64,000 nt of DNA, from NCBI GenBank assembly GCA_024195265.1, contig JAJLRJ010000014.1, positions 17,397,459 to 17,461,458 of the forward strand, in the 5' to 3' direction. Below the pieces are notes generated by a model that saw only the letters and a list, made by a program, of their open reading frames with translations, was not told where the DNA came from and did not search any database. The position numbers and the translations under genes were made by a program. The stretch comes from Dendrophyllia cribrosa (taxonomy: Eukaryota; Cnidaria; Anthozoa; Scleractinia; Dendrophylliidae). Numbering within the stretch: position 1 is the first letter of the stretch; each line of letters opens with the position of its first letter. This document shows, piece after piece, positions 1-10,581 of this stretch.

Positions 1-528
1 CTCCATATAGATTTTTTGGCGCGTGAGGTATGGGCACAAAAATGGTGCGAGCGCGCATTTGTTTATTTTGATGACGTCACGAAAATAAAGAGGTTTTTAC
101 GGCAACTAATATGTTTATTGTGCACATTCCAAACGGGGAATTTTTATAAAAATTGACAAATTGGTAGGATCTTCTTTGTTCTTTTTATGGCTTTGTTAGA
201 TGAGACTTACTGAATGTTTCTTCTGTTTCACCAAAAATCGTAAATATTTACCGTGTAAAAATCGAGAAAATCAGTTCAGGGGTTTGCTAGCCTTTAACAA
301 CAAGCCCAACAACTCAATCATTGGTTGCCATGGTAACGAGACAAGACTGCCAAATTAGACTTCTCTGTAAACAAGAAAGCCTAAGCTGCATGTATGTGTA
401 TATTATGCCAAGTATCGTGAAACAAATTTCTCGAAAGACGGCAATAAGATCGTGTATATTTTATTTGGCAGACTAGCCAATAAATATATGGAACCACCGT
501 AAACTTGTCATGTTGGCATTTTATACAG
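1..528. other. intron of POMGNT1-like copy A, no gene seen
   Basis: This stretch lies upstream of the first visible exon of copy A and ends in a normal acceptor (ttttatacag at 519-528). The 316-bp exon that precedes this point in the paralogues is not present, so it must lie left of the window. I see only AT-rich sequence with no recognisable element. Confidence 0.7.
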
Positions 529-797
529 GTTCAAACCCCGCACCATTGGATATCAAAACAGACCCTTTACCAAATGGTGAGAAAATAACGCTGCCAGTTG
601 CTATCATTGCCAGCAACAGGCCAAACTACCTGTACCGTATGATTCGCTCTGTTCTGTCTGCGCAGGGTGCAGATCCCAGCAAAGTAACTGTGTTTATTGA
701 TGGATATTTTGAAGAACCTCTGGCTGTTGCCCGGTTGTTCGGCATCAGAGGAATCCAACACACGCCTATAAGCAGCAAGAATGCAAGAATCTCCCAG
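529..797 (+). CDS. POMGNT1-like: copy A exon, nucleotide-sugar-binding strand
   Basis: 269-bp exon, entered with two bases completing a codon and left in phase 0 (CAG|GTGACT). Encodes [28 protein letters not shown] and SSKNARISQ. Identical length to the matching exons of copies B and C. Confidence 0.93.
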
Positions 798-3640
798 GTG
801 ACTATTCTTTGTTTTTACCTGAGGTCATCAAAATTCTAAAATCTAAACAGTTTATTATACAGAGCTATTCTTTATACATGTTCTTCGTGTCAAGAATATT
901 AATTGTCATACCAAGTTTCATGTCAATACCGCTTTGAAGATATAGCATTTTAAAATTTTGGCTGTGCAATCGCTAGCTTACTCTCGACACTCAATGAGAA
1001 CTGTTCAAAGCTAAATTCAGTTATTGCTAGTCATGACGCAGTAATTTGCGGTGTTGTTAATTTTCTTTTTGCGCTTAATTCTCAAGATACTGATATGGTA
1101 ATTGTGTGTAATTACGTGAATTACTTATGTTACGTCAACAGCATTACAAAGCGAGCTTAACTACAACATTTAACTTGTATCCTGATGCAAAATTCATGAT
1201 CATACTGGAGGAAGATTTGGATGTGTCACCAGATATCTTCTGGTATTTCTACCAGTTGCTGCCGCTTCTTGAGGAGGATCAAAGCTTGTATTGTGTGTCA
1301 GCATGGAATGACCAGGTAAGTATAGTGAAGGAGGCAGACGTTTATAAGAGAAAAGTGCTTTTTTTTTGGGTGGGGGGGGGGGGGGGGGGGGGGGGGGGGG
1401 GCGTTTATTAGAGAGGGGCGTCAATTAGAGATAGGGCGTTTATTAGAGTAAATACGTTATGCTAATTGTTTTTTCAGGGTTATGAGCACACTGTTGGTGA
1501 CCCAGCAATGTTGTATCGAATAGAAACTATGCCCGGACTCGGTTGGTAAGTTGGATTATTATATTTTTCTTTATGATATGACATGATTTCAATATATGTA
1601 TGATAATGCTTACGTACGCATTGCGTACCTTTTTCTGAAGGATCCTAAAGCGTAACATGTACAAAGAAGAACTGGAACCAAAATGGCCGACTCCGGATAA
1701 GTTCTGGGACTGGGATATGTGGATGAGACTCCCGGAAAACAGACAGGAGAGGGAGTGTATAATCCCTGATATCTCTCGTACTTACCACTTTGGTTCCAAA
1801 GGACTTAACATGCATCCTTACTTCCAAGAAATGTATTTCAAGAAGCACGCGCTCAATACTGAGCTGAACGTTCGTTTTGATGTGGAAAAAGTCAAGAAGG
1901 ACAACTACGAGAAAGAGATTGAGCGCTTGCTAAGGTATTTATAACTTTAAAATGGTAGCAAGAAACTGTAGTCCCAAAAGGAGTAATAGCTGAACCTCTC
2001 TAATACGAACACAGACGGGATAGAGAGAGGTGTCCGTATTACGTACAGAGGTCACCACGATGACGTCACTTTTAAGACTCCACTGACAGTTTTAAGTGAC
2101 AGGTCCACACTCGTCTTTTAACTGCATCTAAATTGATTAATATACAGCATTGAAACACTGTCTATCAGTGGCGTACCACATTGTACATCTCAGCTACATA
2201 CTGTATACGAATCATTGTTTTGAAACTAAACGAACTACAACGCAATTCTGCATGTTAAAAAGTAATGTAAAGTACAATTCTGAAAACGTCTTACGATATA
2301 TGTTTGAAACCACAAACAGGAAATTGTATTACATACACAAACTATCATCACCTAGCTGATCACCGGAGTGTACGTAATAAAGAGGTTAAGTTTTTATGAA
2401 TTTGCTCTCTGGGGCCGAGATGTAAGTGTCCGTTGTCCGTATTAGAGAGGGTCCGTATTACAAAGGTTTCTTTTAAAGGGAACCTCCATTGTTATAACAA
2501 ATTGACGTTAAATTGTTGGAAATAAAGTCTAAATTAGAAATTTTTAAAAAAACAGTTGCAAATATAATTTTAGTGCACAAAAAAATGGATATGAATATCG
2601 CCTATTTTCGCTTTTAAATTTCCCGCGCGCCGCCATTTTGAATATTTATGACGTGTTACGGTTGTCCAGTTGTTGCATACAAAAGAACTTCGATTCTTAA
2701 CAACAGCGGCAACCGTAACACGTCATAAATATTCAAAATGGCGGCGCGCGGGAAATTTAAATGCGAAACTAAGCGATATTTATATCCATTTTATTTGTAC
2801 ACTAAAATTATATTTGCACCTGTTTTTTAAAAATTTTAAATTTCGACTTTATTTCCAACAATTTAACGTCAATTTGTTCTGACAATGGAGGTTCCCTTTA
2901 AAGAAAATATGTGGGAATTTTGTCGGGACAAAGGAAACTGTCCATGATAGAGAGGTGTCCGTATTTGAGAGGTGTCCGTAAGGAGAGTCGACTGTAGATT
3001 GAACAATCCACTCGTCTGAACAAAGAGGTGGATCGTTGTGCTGCTGTTGGCATCTGATGTATTGTGGTTCGATTCATTCTCCAAAATTGGATTTTAATCT
3101 CTTTCCAGATTTTTTCCAAGTAATTCTGAAACTGAATTGAAGTTTAATTCACAGGGCCCGCATTTATAACCTGTTTTATAACGGACGTGGCTATCCTGTC
3201 TAAATATTTGTTATTTTAATTAAAAAGCAAACTACATTTCTCGTTTGATTCAAAGTGTCAAAGAAAACGTGTGGAGTTTTTTTTAATTATCTCTCTCATG
3301 CTCATTTTCATTGGTTGTGTTTTGCAGCTCTTCAAAAACGTTGGACCACTCAAAAAACCTCTGTGCCAACGAAGACTTCGTTCCCGACGAAAAAGGCCAA
3401 AACTTTGTATTCTTCATTAAAATGGACCACCCCACAGACTGGGTCACGTGGAAGGGATTAGCCAATTGTCTAAAGATCTGGGACCTGGATGTGCGAGGAT
3501 TCCACAAGAGTATGTGGAGGCTATGGATCAAAGGAAATCACGTGTTAATTGTGGGCTGCCCTGCTTCTCCTTATTGCAGCCATAAACCAGCTGATGTGAC
3601 TCCAATTTTTATACCGAAAAAGGAAAATGAGCAGACATAG
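529..3640 (+). CDS. POMGNT1-like: POMGNT1-like copy A (3' five exons), GT13 O-mannosyl GlcNAc-transferase
   Basis: Five exons, 529-797, 1142-1315, 1478-1545, 1641-1934 and 3328-3640, join in one frame with GT-AG borders and end at TAG. They encode most of a GT13 (GnT I/POMGnT1) catalytic domain. Visible landmarks in order are the nucleotide-sugar strand [16 protein letters not shown], the [12 protein letters not shown] segment, the acidic metal-binding region [43 protein letters not shown], and the C-terminal [14 protein letters not shown]. In animals POMGNT1 is a Golgi type II protein that adds beta-1,2-GlcNAc to O-mannose, for example on alpha-dystroglycan; this activity for copy A is inferred. 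The anchor, stem domain and start of the catalytic domain lie left of the window. No stops or frameshifts interrupt the exons. It is the most divergent of the three copies here and points toward copy B tail to tail. Confidence 0.93.
1142..1315 (+). CDS. POMGNT1-like: copy A exon with the acidic metal-binding motif
   Basis: 174-bp phase 0-0 exon. It encodes [23 protein letters not shown] (the EDD-like metal site position in GT13 enzymes) and [11 protein letters not shown], and ends CAG|GTAAGT. Confidence 0.93.
1372..1401 (+). repeat. poly-G tract (30 G) in a 162-bp intron
   Basis: An uninterrupted run of G between the donor at 1316 and the acceptor at 1477 of copy A, followed by three gcgtttattagag-like repeats. 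It fills about a fifth of this very short intron. Confidence 0.95.
1478..1545 (+). CDS. POMGNT1-like: copy A exon, ETMPGLGW segment
   Basis: 68-bp exon encoding [22 protein letters not shown] plus two bases of the Trp codon completed by the next exon. Acceptor ttttttcag, donor gtaagt. Confidence 0.92.
1641..1934 (+). CDS. POMGNT1-like: copy A exon, WDWDMWMR catalytic segment
   Basis: 294-bp exon with [20 protein letters not shown], then [15 protein letters not shown] and [18 protein letters not shown]. The WDWD block is where the proposed catalytic base of POMGNT1 lies. It leaves two bases (AG) to be completed by the last exon. Confidence 0.93.
2470..2904. mobile_element. foldback element with ~195-bp arms in copy A intron
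   Basis: Arms 2470-2664 and 2710-2904 are inverted copies around a 45-bp loop. The outer ends read TTTAAAGGGAACCTCCATTG and the inner ends GGCGGCGCGCGGGAAATTTA. No coding capacity. Both sides carry short gagaggtgtccgtatta repeats (about 2020-2460 and 2945-2990) that look like an older element into which this one was inserted. The arms hold a GCCGCCATTTTG motif resembling a YY1 site. Confidence 0.9.
3328..3640 (+). CDS. POMGNT1-like: copy A last exon
   Basis: 313-bp exon from acceptor tgttttgcag to TAG. It encodes [49 protein letters not shown] and [14 protein letters not shown] at the C terminus, matching the family's C-terminal end. Confidence 0.93.
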
Positions 3641-3715
3641 CATTTATGTAGCGGTTTTCATAATGACTTTCTGCTGTAGGCAAACATCTGGTTGAGTTTT
3701 GCGTTTATTGGAGGA

Positions 3716-4100
3716 ATCCGTATATTTTCCCGCGGTTGGTACCCGTTTCATTTTCTCGGGCTAGGTATCCTGTTACATGTTTCCCGCGCTCGGCACTGGC
3801 TGCATGTTTTTCCCGCGCTCGGCAACATGTTTTCCCGCGCCTTCTCCAGTACTGGTTGCATATTTTCCCCCGCTTGGCACCGGTTTTATTTTCTCGGGCT
3901 TGGTGCCCTGTTACATGCTTTCCCGCGCTCGGCACTGTTTGCATGTTTTACCCGCGTTCGGCACTGGCTGCATGTTTTAACCGCATTCGGCACTGGCAGC
4001 ATGTTTTCCCGCTCTCGGCAGCATGTTTTCCCGCGCCTTCTCCCGGCACTGGTTGCATATTTTTCCACGCTTGGCTTCGGTGCAGATTTTCTCGCACATA
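3716..4100 (+). repeat. minisatellite with TTTCCCGCGC units just past copy A
   Basis: Imperfect units of about 25-30 bp built on ttttcccgcgctcggcactg plus gctgcatg, ending about 10 times in under 400 bp. A longer period of roughly 140 bp is visible from the ttctcgggct(a/t)ggt blocks near 3755 and 3895. It starts 75 bp after the copy A stop codon, so it probably lies in the 3' UTR or flank. Many units contain TTTCCCGC, an E2F-type site. Confidence 0.85.
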
Positions 4101-4356
4101 GCACCGGCTAGTACTGACGTTCTGATTGGTACATTGCTCTATTTGCGGTAGCATCGATTGGTTGTGTCGTTATCCAGGTTTTAGTTTTACGACAGTCATT
4201 TGATAGAAATCCGCTCTTAAAGTTTGTAATATCGGATGGTGCCCATTTTCCAACAGTACGATATTGACAATTTATCGCCGTATCGATACGGTCTAAATGT
4301 TAGCCAACGGTTTTTTATTCTAAGTTGTAGGTATGCTGGCTAAGATTTAGAAAAAA

Positions 4357-4362
4357 ATAAAA
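4357..4362 (+). terminator. possible poly(A) signal AATAAA of copy A
   Basis: AATAAA in aaaaaaataaaatatc, about 720 bp after the copy A stop codon. It is one candidate only; no transcript end can be seen. Confidence 0.3.
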
Positions 4363-4420
4363 TATCTGCCCTTAGTGTTTTAATTTTGTGAGATTAGTAA
4401 GTTTGGAAATTCTAATGCGC

Positions 4421-4708
4421 ATAGAGCAGTTTTCAATTGAGTGCGGTAAAACCCAAACCAAAGTAATTACTCTGACCAATCACAGCAGTCGTAAACAATC
4501 CAGTGAACCAATCAGATCTCGAAGCAATTACATGTCGGCGGCGCCAAGCGCGGGAAAACGCGTGCGAGCAAGTCACGATTGGTTTTGGTTTTACTTCTGA
4601 TTGGTCGAGAAAGTGGCACGAGATATTTTAGCCAATCACAAAGCGTAGCAATGAAAAACCAAGGCAATTGTGTAATTACTTTTCACACTCAATTGAAAAC
4701 TGCTCTAT
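4421..4708. mobile_element. CCAAT-rich MITE, full copy
   Basis: 288-bp non-coding element with inverted ends ATAGAGCAGTTTTCAATTGA. Inside are several CCAATCA boxes, an ATTGGTTTTGGTTTTACTTC block and a GCGCGGGAAAACGCG segment. Related copies lie at 18616-18751, 19272-19486, 39105-39337, 45716-45978 and 53657-54104. Confidence 0.9.
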
Positions 4709-4968
4709 CATCCAGTAAATTGCTTTTTTATTCTCATAAATCTCATTTATGATATGTAAGAGGTAGAGACGAGAAATAAGTGCAAGAGTTCAATGGCCTA
4801 ACTTGTTTGAGCTGCATTTCTTGCATTCTTAATTAAGCTGTTTGCATTTTGCTCAACCTCGTCCAGTAATTGAATTTATTAATTGAAATTAATTCTTAAG
4901 TTTTTAGTACAGAATTTAATATATTATGCGCCTTTCCTCTAAAAACACAAACACTTCCCCTTCGATAT

Positions 4969-5544
4969 GAACGTATAAACGGTGGCCATAACTACAGACT
5001 TATTGTAAAGCACAATGTATTACGGCATTTGTTCAGTCCATGCTGGTTTCTTAAAATTAAAACACGCAAATAAAACTACCCTATTCCGAGAAAGAGGGCA
5101 TAATTTCCGGTTTACTTCTCAGAAATGCCTTTTTTTGAAAACCACTTTGGGGGGATACCAGTCCCTTGGGTGAAAATGGCTGTTGGAGATGTGAACTTGA
5201 TACGTGCTGACTATTTTCTTGACCACGTGATCGAACTTGTGGTGAATGAGTTCATGGGTAAATGAGAAAATAGGTCAAATATCACCTCATATCCCCAGAA
5301 AACGCTTCGTTGGATAAAAATTCACTTTGTCCAAGTTGTAGATTATTCTCCAAGAAGGACTTTTAAAGAGGACTTGAGGGGGACTATTTTTTACTTCTCT
5401 CCACTTCACTCGATAATTTTATCACTCAAAATAAAACGATTTTAAATATAGAAGAACAATTGACTGCATCCATGATGAGGACCAAAAGAGCTACAAGGCA
5501 TACATTGGGCTTCCTCGCACAAAATCAAATAAGTGATCACGTGA
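4969..5544 (+). repeat. tandem duplication, first copy
   Basis: This unit is followed by a related unit at 5545-6290. Shared landmarks are ggtggccat, cttccggttt(a/g)cttctcag, ttggataaaaattca and ccaagttgtagattattctc. No coding potential is seen. It keeps the uninterrupted ggtggccat site that is split by an element in the second copy. Confidence 0.75.
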
Positions 5545-6290
5545 TAGATATTAACATATAAAAGGTGGCCATAGCCTGAGAAAACAGACGTCGTTTCGCG
5601 GCGCCACCACTGGGGTTCCTGTGCCGTTTCGTAGGGACCAAGTGTTGGCGCCGCGAAATGACGTCTGTTTTCTCGGGCTAAGGTGGCCATTACTCAAGAT
5701 TTATTTCTAAGTGCAATGTATTGTTGATACAGATTTCTTGTTAAAGATAAAAGTACGCAAATTACAATAACGCACCCGGGGCGCTTATTCGAGGAAATAG
5801 GGGTATTTGTCTTTCAGAGAAAGCGGGTATAACTTCCGGTTTGCTTCTCAGAAATGCCGTTGGTCAAAACGGTCATTTAAGATGTGAAAGAATCTTATCA
5901 CGTGATTACTATTTTTTAGGTGCCCGGGTCAGGAATAAGTACGGCAAATATCGCCTCGCATGCCTCCAAGAAATGCCATTCTTGGATAAAAATTCATCTT
6001 GCCAAGTTGTAGACTATTCTCCAAGAATGACTTAGTTCAGTTTGAGTGAAAGCATTTATTCCTCTTGACCTTGCGCGACTGAGAGTTCAAGTTATTTATT
6101 TGTTATTATTTGTTATTTTTTAGTTCATTTCTACTTCTCTCCAATTCACACTCAGTATTTTTTACCACGCAAAAATTAAAGAATTACAAGACTAGAAAAA
6201 GAAACAACTACACCTGTGTAGGAAGTGGTAATGAGGCCCAAAAAGGGCACAAGTCTTCCATTCCTCGTCACAAAATAAAATTAGATAAGC
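5545..6290 (+). repeat. tandem duplication, second copy
   Basis: Diverged repeat of 4969-5544 with the same order of landmarks, lengthened by the 109-bp foldback at 5573-5681. Non-coding. Confidence 0.75.
5573..5681. mobile_element. 109-bp foldback with 9-bp target duplication
   Basis: Near-palindrome with arms agcctgagaaaacagacgtc and its complement. It is flanked by GGTGGCCAT at 5564-5572 and 5682-5690. The unoccupied site is preserved at 4981-4989 in the neighbouring tandem copy. A 9-bp duplication is typical of Mutator-like elements. Confidence 0.88.
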
Positions 6291-6582
6291 TTAGATAAAT
6301 ACCACGAAAAATAATGAAAGAAAAGATTACTAGCTTTCGTCAAAACTTCAACTTTGCAACGAAATGGAGATAATGCTGTTGTTGTAATACATGTACCAGC
6401 ACTGAATGAAGCGGTCACTTAACTTACCAAATTCTCGGAAATCGCTCCCCATAGTAACTTCACTACTTGACCTCTAAGCAGCAGTCACCTCGCAGTTTTT
6501 AGACTTCCCAATTGTCTAATTTTATTGAATATCGATTTTGATCCATTGAACTGTCACCTGGTTACGAAGACTTGTCATTTGC

Positions 6583-7017
6583 CCGGGGGGGGGGGGGGGG
6601 GGGGGGGGGGTACTCAACAAAGTTTTGTACGGGGATGCTCCGCCCCGAGGTCCAAACCCTTACCCTTTCATATACCGTTTTTGACAGAAAAGGTACCCCT
6701 TTCATATACCTTTCATTGAAAATGGTAACCCTGTCATATACCTTTCGTTGAAAATGGTATCCCTTTCATATAGCCTTTGCGTGCGTCTGTTTGATATATT
6801 TTGAAAGGTCCTTTTTATAATACTTAAATCACAGTTTTCCCTACGTTTTTTATACTTAAACTCGTGTTTTCGCTTCCCTTTCCTATTCTTCGTGAAATCC
6901 CTACCCTTTCATATACTTCAACTCGTGAAATCCCGACCCTTTCATATACCTCCAGCCTCAAAAAGGTACCCCATTCGGGCGGAGCATCCCGGTATAGCCC
7001 ATTATAGGGGCCCGGGG
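6583..7017 (+). mobile_element. poly-G inverted-repeat element, copy 1 (hAT-like TSD)
   Basis: 435-bp element flanked by an 8-bp duplication TCATTTGC (6575-6582 and 7018-7025). It begins with CC and 26 G (6585-6610) and ends gggcccgggg. Inverted subterminal blocks tacggggatgctccgccc and gggcggagcatcccggta lie just inside. The interior is a series of ccctttcatatacc units. An inverted second copy is at 12727-13162. The 8-bp duplication fits the hAT superfamily. Confidence 0.88.
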
Positions 7018-7025
7018 TCATTTGC

Positions 7026-8830
7026 GCTAAGCAAAGTGACTGACTTGCTTCACGAAAAAAAGCTACGTGGCCTCCTTACTGGTCACAGACAATCGTAAGT
7101 GATTTTTTTCGTTTCATATTGAATGTGATGGCAAAAACTGTCAATGATCTGGTTTAAAACAAAAACGCCTGCCTTATACGAACAACATTAAAAAAATCTG
7201 ATAGTCAGGAATCATCTTCCTTGAACCTTAATTAAGTTTTATTATATTTTGCGTTACTCTTGTTGCTAACATCATGTGATCAATTTGACGATCAAGTTCA
7301 ATTGTTGCCATATTGCATGCTAAATGTTAGAACACCTCTAATTAAGCGGTCAACCTTTATCAGTTCAGTAGTCCGTAGAGGTGATAAGAGCCGACAGTAC
7401 ATCGTTTTGATAGGCGTAAGCAGTTTGTTTTTCTGCCCGCTTGAGAGCAACACAAGTTAAGATGTTGCAGAGAATGCCAAATGAAACGACGTGGCAAAAT
7501 TTTGAAGGCCGACTTTCTTTGATAACCGTGTTATGGGGGAAAGCCGATATTTAGAAAATTTGAGAACTTCGAGTTGTATGTGTCCGCCATTTTGGTCACC
7601 TCCTTTGTACACCAACATGGCGGCCGAATTTGTATTTTTAAAAAATTCTTGAAATACAGCTAAATTTGCTTTATAACTGTTTCTGTATAGAGTCAAAGAT
7701 TCAAATGACCTCCGATTTGCATAATCGCTTTACAAAAGCCTACAAACTGATTGAAAAATACTTGACGTTTTTGTTTCGCACACGGAGACGCAGCCGCACA
7801 GCCAAAAAAATGCTACATTTCCAAAGCAATGTAACGTATATTGACATAAAACTTGGTATGACGATTGCTATTGCTGATAGACTATTAAGAACCTGTTTAA
7901 AAAAGCGCCATGTAGAATTTAGAATTTTGATGACATCGCCGAGGTGAAAACGATTTTTTTTTCCACCGAGCAGCTCAGCCCGAGTGGCGGACCAAGAAAA
8001 AAAGACAGTTAAGCTAGACATGTGGAATTAGCATTTAACGCCAGCTGGTCTTTTTGCTTTTTTGAAAATAAGGGTTAGTTCAAGACCGATCATATATATT
8101 TGCATTATAACAATACATACACGCGCACCTGGAATAACAACATATACGTGCGTATCAAACCAAAGTCTAAAAAATCTGTAAAACAGTTTTTTAGGCCTAA
8201 ATAATTACATAAGATGATAAGATGAAATTTTAGGAGTGGAATTTTGAAATGTTGGTTTGTCGATTTTGTTTGCTTGGGAGAAGAGGGGGGTGGGTACTTT
8301 CCAAATGAGCTACTGTTGTTTGATTGCCCAGAATTCCATTTAAATTTCAGGTACAGTCAATTGAAGGGCAAAGTTCTCCATAACTTGTATTTTATTACAT
8401 GTTTTTATGCTACACATTCAGGTTGATACAACCTGGATTTCATAGAAATATTCCGGCTTTACTTTACTTATTAATAAACAGAACGAAACTGAAACCGGTG
8501 AATAGTTTTCTTGGAAGCTTGAGGTCTCGCTGTTGCTAGCTAAAATTTCACGAACTGCGGAAGTACTAAGCGAAACTAGATAAAACTGTTAACTTTTAAT
8601 TAGCAGAAGATTAAAGAAACGAAACAGTTCAATTCCTAGCTATATTTTATATTCAGTATATACACTTAACTTTTGGTACATATAATATTTACACAATTTG
8701 AATACATATTTTTGCTGATAAATGAGACATCAATGTTGTGTTGAATCTGAGTTGCAACTGAACACACAGAGTTTCTTTAGAGATCATTTATACACGAATG
8801 ATATTTTGCCGTTTGGATGGGATTATAATA
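7026..8830. other. intergenic DNA between copy A and the SOCS gene
   Basis: AT-rich DNA with no convincing open frame. The right part (8380-8834) should hold the SOCS 3' UTR; a TTTATT at about 8389 reads AATAAA on the minus strand. A small palindromic block with ccgccattttggt and accaacatggcgg lies near 7587-7625. Confidence 0.5.
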
Positions 8831-8834
8831 CACT

Positions 8835-9401
8835 TTACATGGGATAAGGATATTGCGATAAATAAAATTTGACTGGATAAGGAATCGACTCTTTGTCGCC
8901 AGCGGTGAGAATCTGACGATTAAGGGCTCTCCGACACAAATGTTGAAGACTAGAAACTTCTTTATAAAGAGGACTCCACAGGAGAAATACCGGTGTACTT
9001 TTCTTGTCTAATCCCGGCGGAGTCGCTTGTCCCTTCTCTTGTAAAATCTTTCTTGACGCTAGCATATAATAAAACACCATCTTGACGACACAGTCAAATC
9101 TTGGTGTACAGCGTGGCTTGAAATCTTCCTCTCTCTGTTGTATAAAAGTGTCCTTTTTGTCCAGAGAAAATAACCCTTCGCAAAAAATAATTCTGATGTT
9201 TGTTATTCCAGTAGCGATAACAAGTGTTACGGTGAAAAGATGTCTCGCGTCCGAACTATCGCGAACGAGGAACGTTCCAACGGGTTGATCCTGCAGTAAG
9301 GATTTCGCTTTAATTCCAGATATTGATCCCCAATAAAATCCACTCTCCTCCAATTTTTTTAACACGGGATTTAGGGAAACAGTGTTAATTCCTCCGCTCA
9401 T
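8835..9401 (-). CDS. SOCS-like: suppressor of cytokine signalling (SH2 + SOCS box), single exon
   Basis: 188-residue intronless frame from MSGGINTVSLNP to QYPYPM. Residues ~12-35 (LKKLEESGFYWGSISGIKAK) look like the extended SH2 subdomain. The SH2 core follows, with the phosphotyrosine-binding Arg in GTFLVRDS and the FDCVVKMVFYYM helix at ~102-113. The C terminus is a SOCS box: BC-box SLQHLCRRALNR, which recruits Elongin B/C, and a Cul5-box-like IPYPVKFYLSQYPY. Such proteins bind phosphorylated receptors or JAKs and direct ubiquitylation, damping JAK-STAT signalling. The N terminus is short and I see no JAK-inhibitory KIR as in SOCS1/3, so it resembles the SOCS2/CISH architecture more. The most upstream in-frame Met is at 9401. 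Length is typical of the small SOCS group. Function is inferred from domain order. Confidence 0.93.
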   Translation of the reverse strand: MSGGINTVSLNPVLKKLEESGFYWGSISGIKAKSLLQDQPVGTFLVRDSSDARHLFTVTLVIATGITNIRIIFCEGLFSLDKKDTFIQQREEDFKPRCTPRFDCVVKMVFYYMLASRKILQEKGQATPPGLDKKSTPVFLLWSPLYKEVSSLQHLCRRALNRQILTAGDKESIPYPVKFYLSQYPYPM

Positions 9402-9532
9402 CGAATTTCAACTGTGCAACTGTGTCCGTAGCCTCTTCTCGTAGTCTGTCACGACATTGCTGTGAGCAAATTGATTGAAAAGTTTGGTTTTTTTTGGTTA
9501 TACACTGTTGTGTTCCTACTAATTCCTTGAAA

Positions 9533-10581
9533 TTAATTTTGTCGTAGTCTCCAGGAAGGTCCGATCCGACAGTTTTGTGTCGGAAAATCCATTGATAAGT
9601 GTTATTTATATGGATTGACATCGTTTTTCCGGGAACTGATCTTAGTCGCTTCTTAGAAAACCGGAAGTTTGTGCTCAGGCGAACTGCTGACTTTCTTGAA
9701 AAAAAAAATAAACAAATCCGAAATTTAAACTTGGCCATGGCAATAATAAGTCACAAAGTAGAAGAAAAGTATATTTGGGGTTCACTTTTAATGAGAAAAA
9801 GACATTTAACTTATTCAGTTGATAACAGGGAAAAAACAAACACGGAACGGCAAGTCCGCCGAAGAACTTCCCGCACGAAGACCGGAAGACAAGAGCGAAT
9901 ATATTCAAACAATTGTTTAACTTAACGCTTTCGCAGTCTCTTTTTGTTATTCTAATTCCTCAAATTTTGCATTTCAAAGAATCTATGGAGAACACGGCAG
10001 GTATATTACAGTAGTTTTGATAAGAAGCGATGCTGCAAAAAGGACAAGTTTCCTTGAAATCGACTGTAATTTTGACGGGTGACCAATCAAGAATCAAAAC
10101 AATGACATCACCTTTAGACATGTAGCTGTGTTCTACCCCACGTTCACTGTTCTAAAGCAGAGAAAGAACTTTCCAGATGGTTTTCTTTGAAAAATTGTAC
10201 ATTTATATTGATGATTACTAACTTTAAATCGTTAAAATTACATTGTTCATCGGATATTGTGTAATACCTTGAACGAACTGAAACTCCAGGCAGGACTTTA
10301 TAAACACCAACGAATATGACGTGTGTTGACTGCCTACGTTCCATATGAGCACGTACATGTTAAATACTTTCAGAGGAAGTTTAAAATCTTTCATATATAT
10401 ATTGTATATATATATATATATCAAAAACCTTGAATTTTCAAAATCCTTTCCCAAATTGAACGATCAATTGTAATATTAACTGATTGCGTCTACCCTATGC
10501 ATAAAATATAATAGACATATCAAATGGTTTTCTGAGAAAGAGTCGATTCGGGTTATTAAAGTTATTGTGAGTTTCCGAGAA
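9533..10581. promoter_or_regulatory. array of eight STAT-type TTCN3GAA sites upstream of SOCS
   Basis: Palindromic TTCN3GAA sites lie at 9533 (TTCCTTGAA), 9627 (TTCCGGGAA), 9650 (TTCTTAGAA), 9973 (TTCAAAGAA), 10050 (TTCCTTGAA), 10183 (TTCTTTGAA), 10530 (TTCTGAGAA) and 10573 (TTCCGAGAA). Four fit the stricter TTCYNRGAA form. Two close pairs (23 and 43 bp apart) resemble tandem sites bound by STAT tetramers. Vertebrate SOCS/CISH promoters carry such sites as the feedback arm of JAK-STAT signalling; use here is inferred. The nearest sites may lie in the 5' UTR because the transcription start is unknown. Confidence 0.75.
10392..10421. repeat. (TA)n tract upstream of SOCS
   Basis: Run of tatatata interrupted once by ttg. 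It could hold a TATA element for the leftward SOCS gene, with the 10530 and 10573 STAT sites just upstream, but it may be only a microsatellite. Confidence 0.4.

Noticed and set aside
3692..4154. Several overlapping frames on both strands after copy A
   Set aside because: They arise from the TTTCCCGCGC minisatellite; periodic composition keeps frames open without protein similarity.
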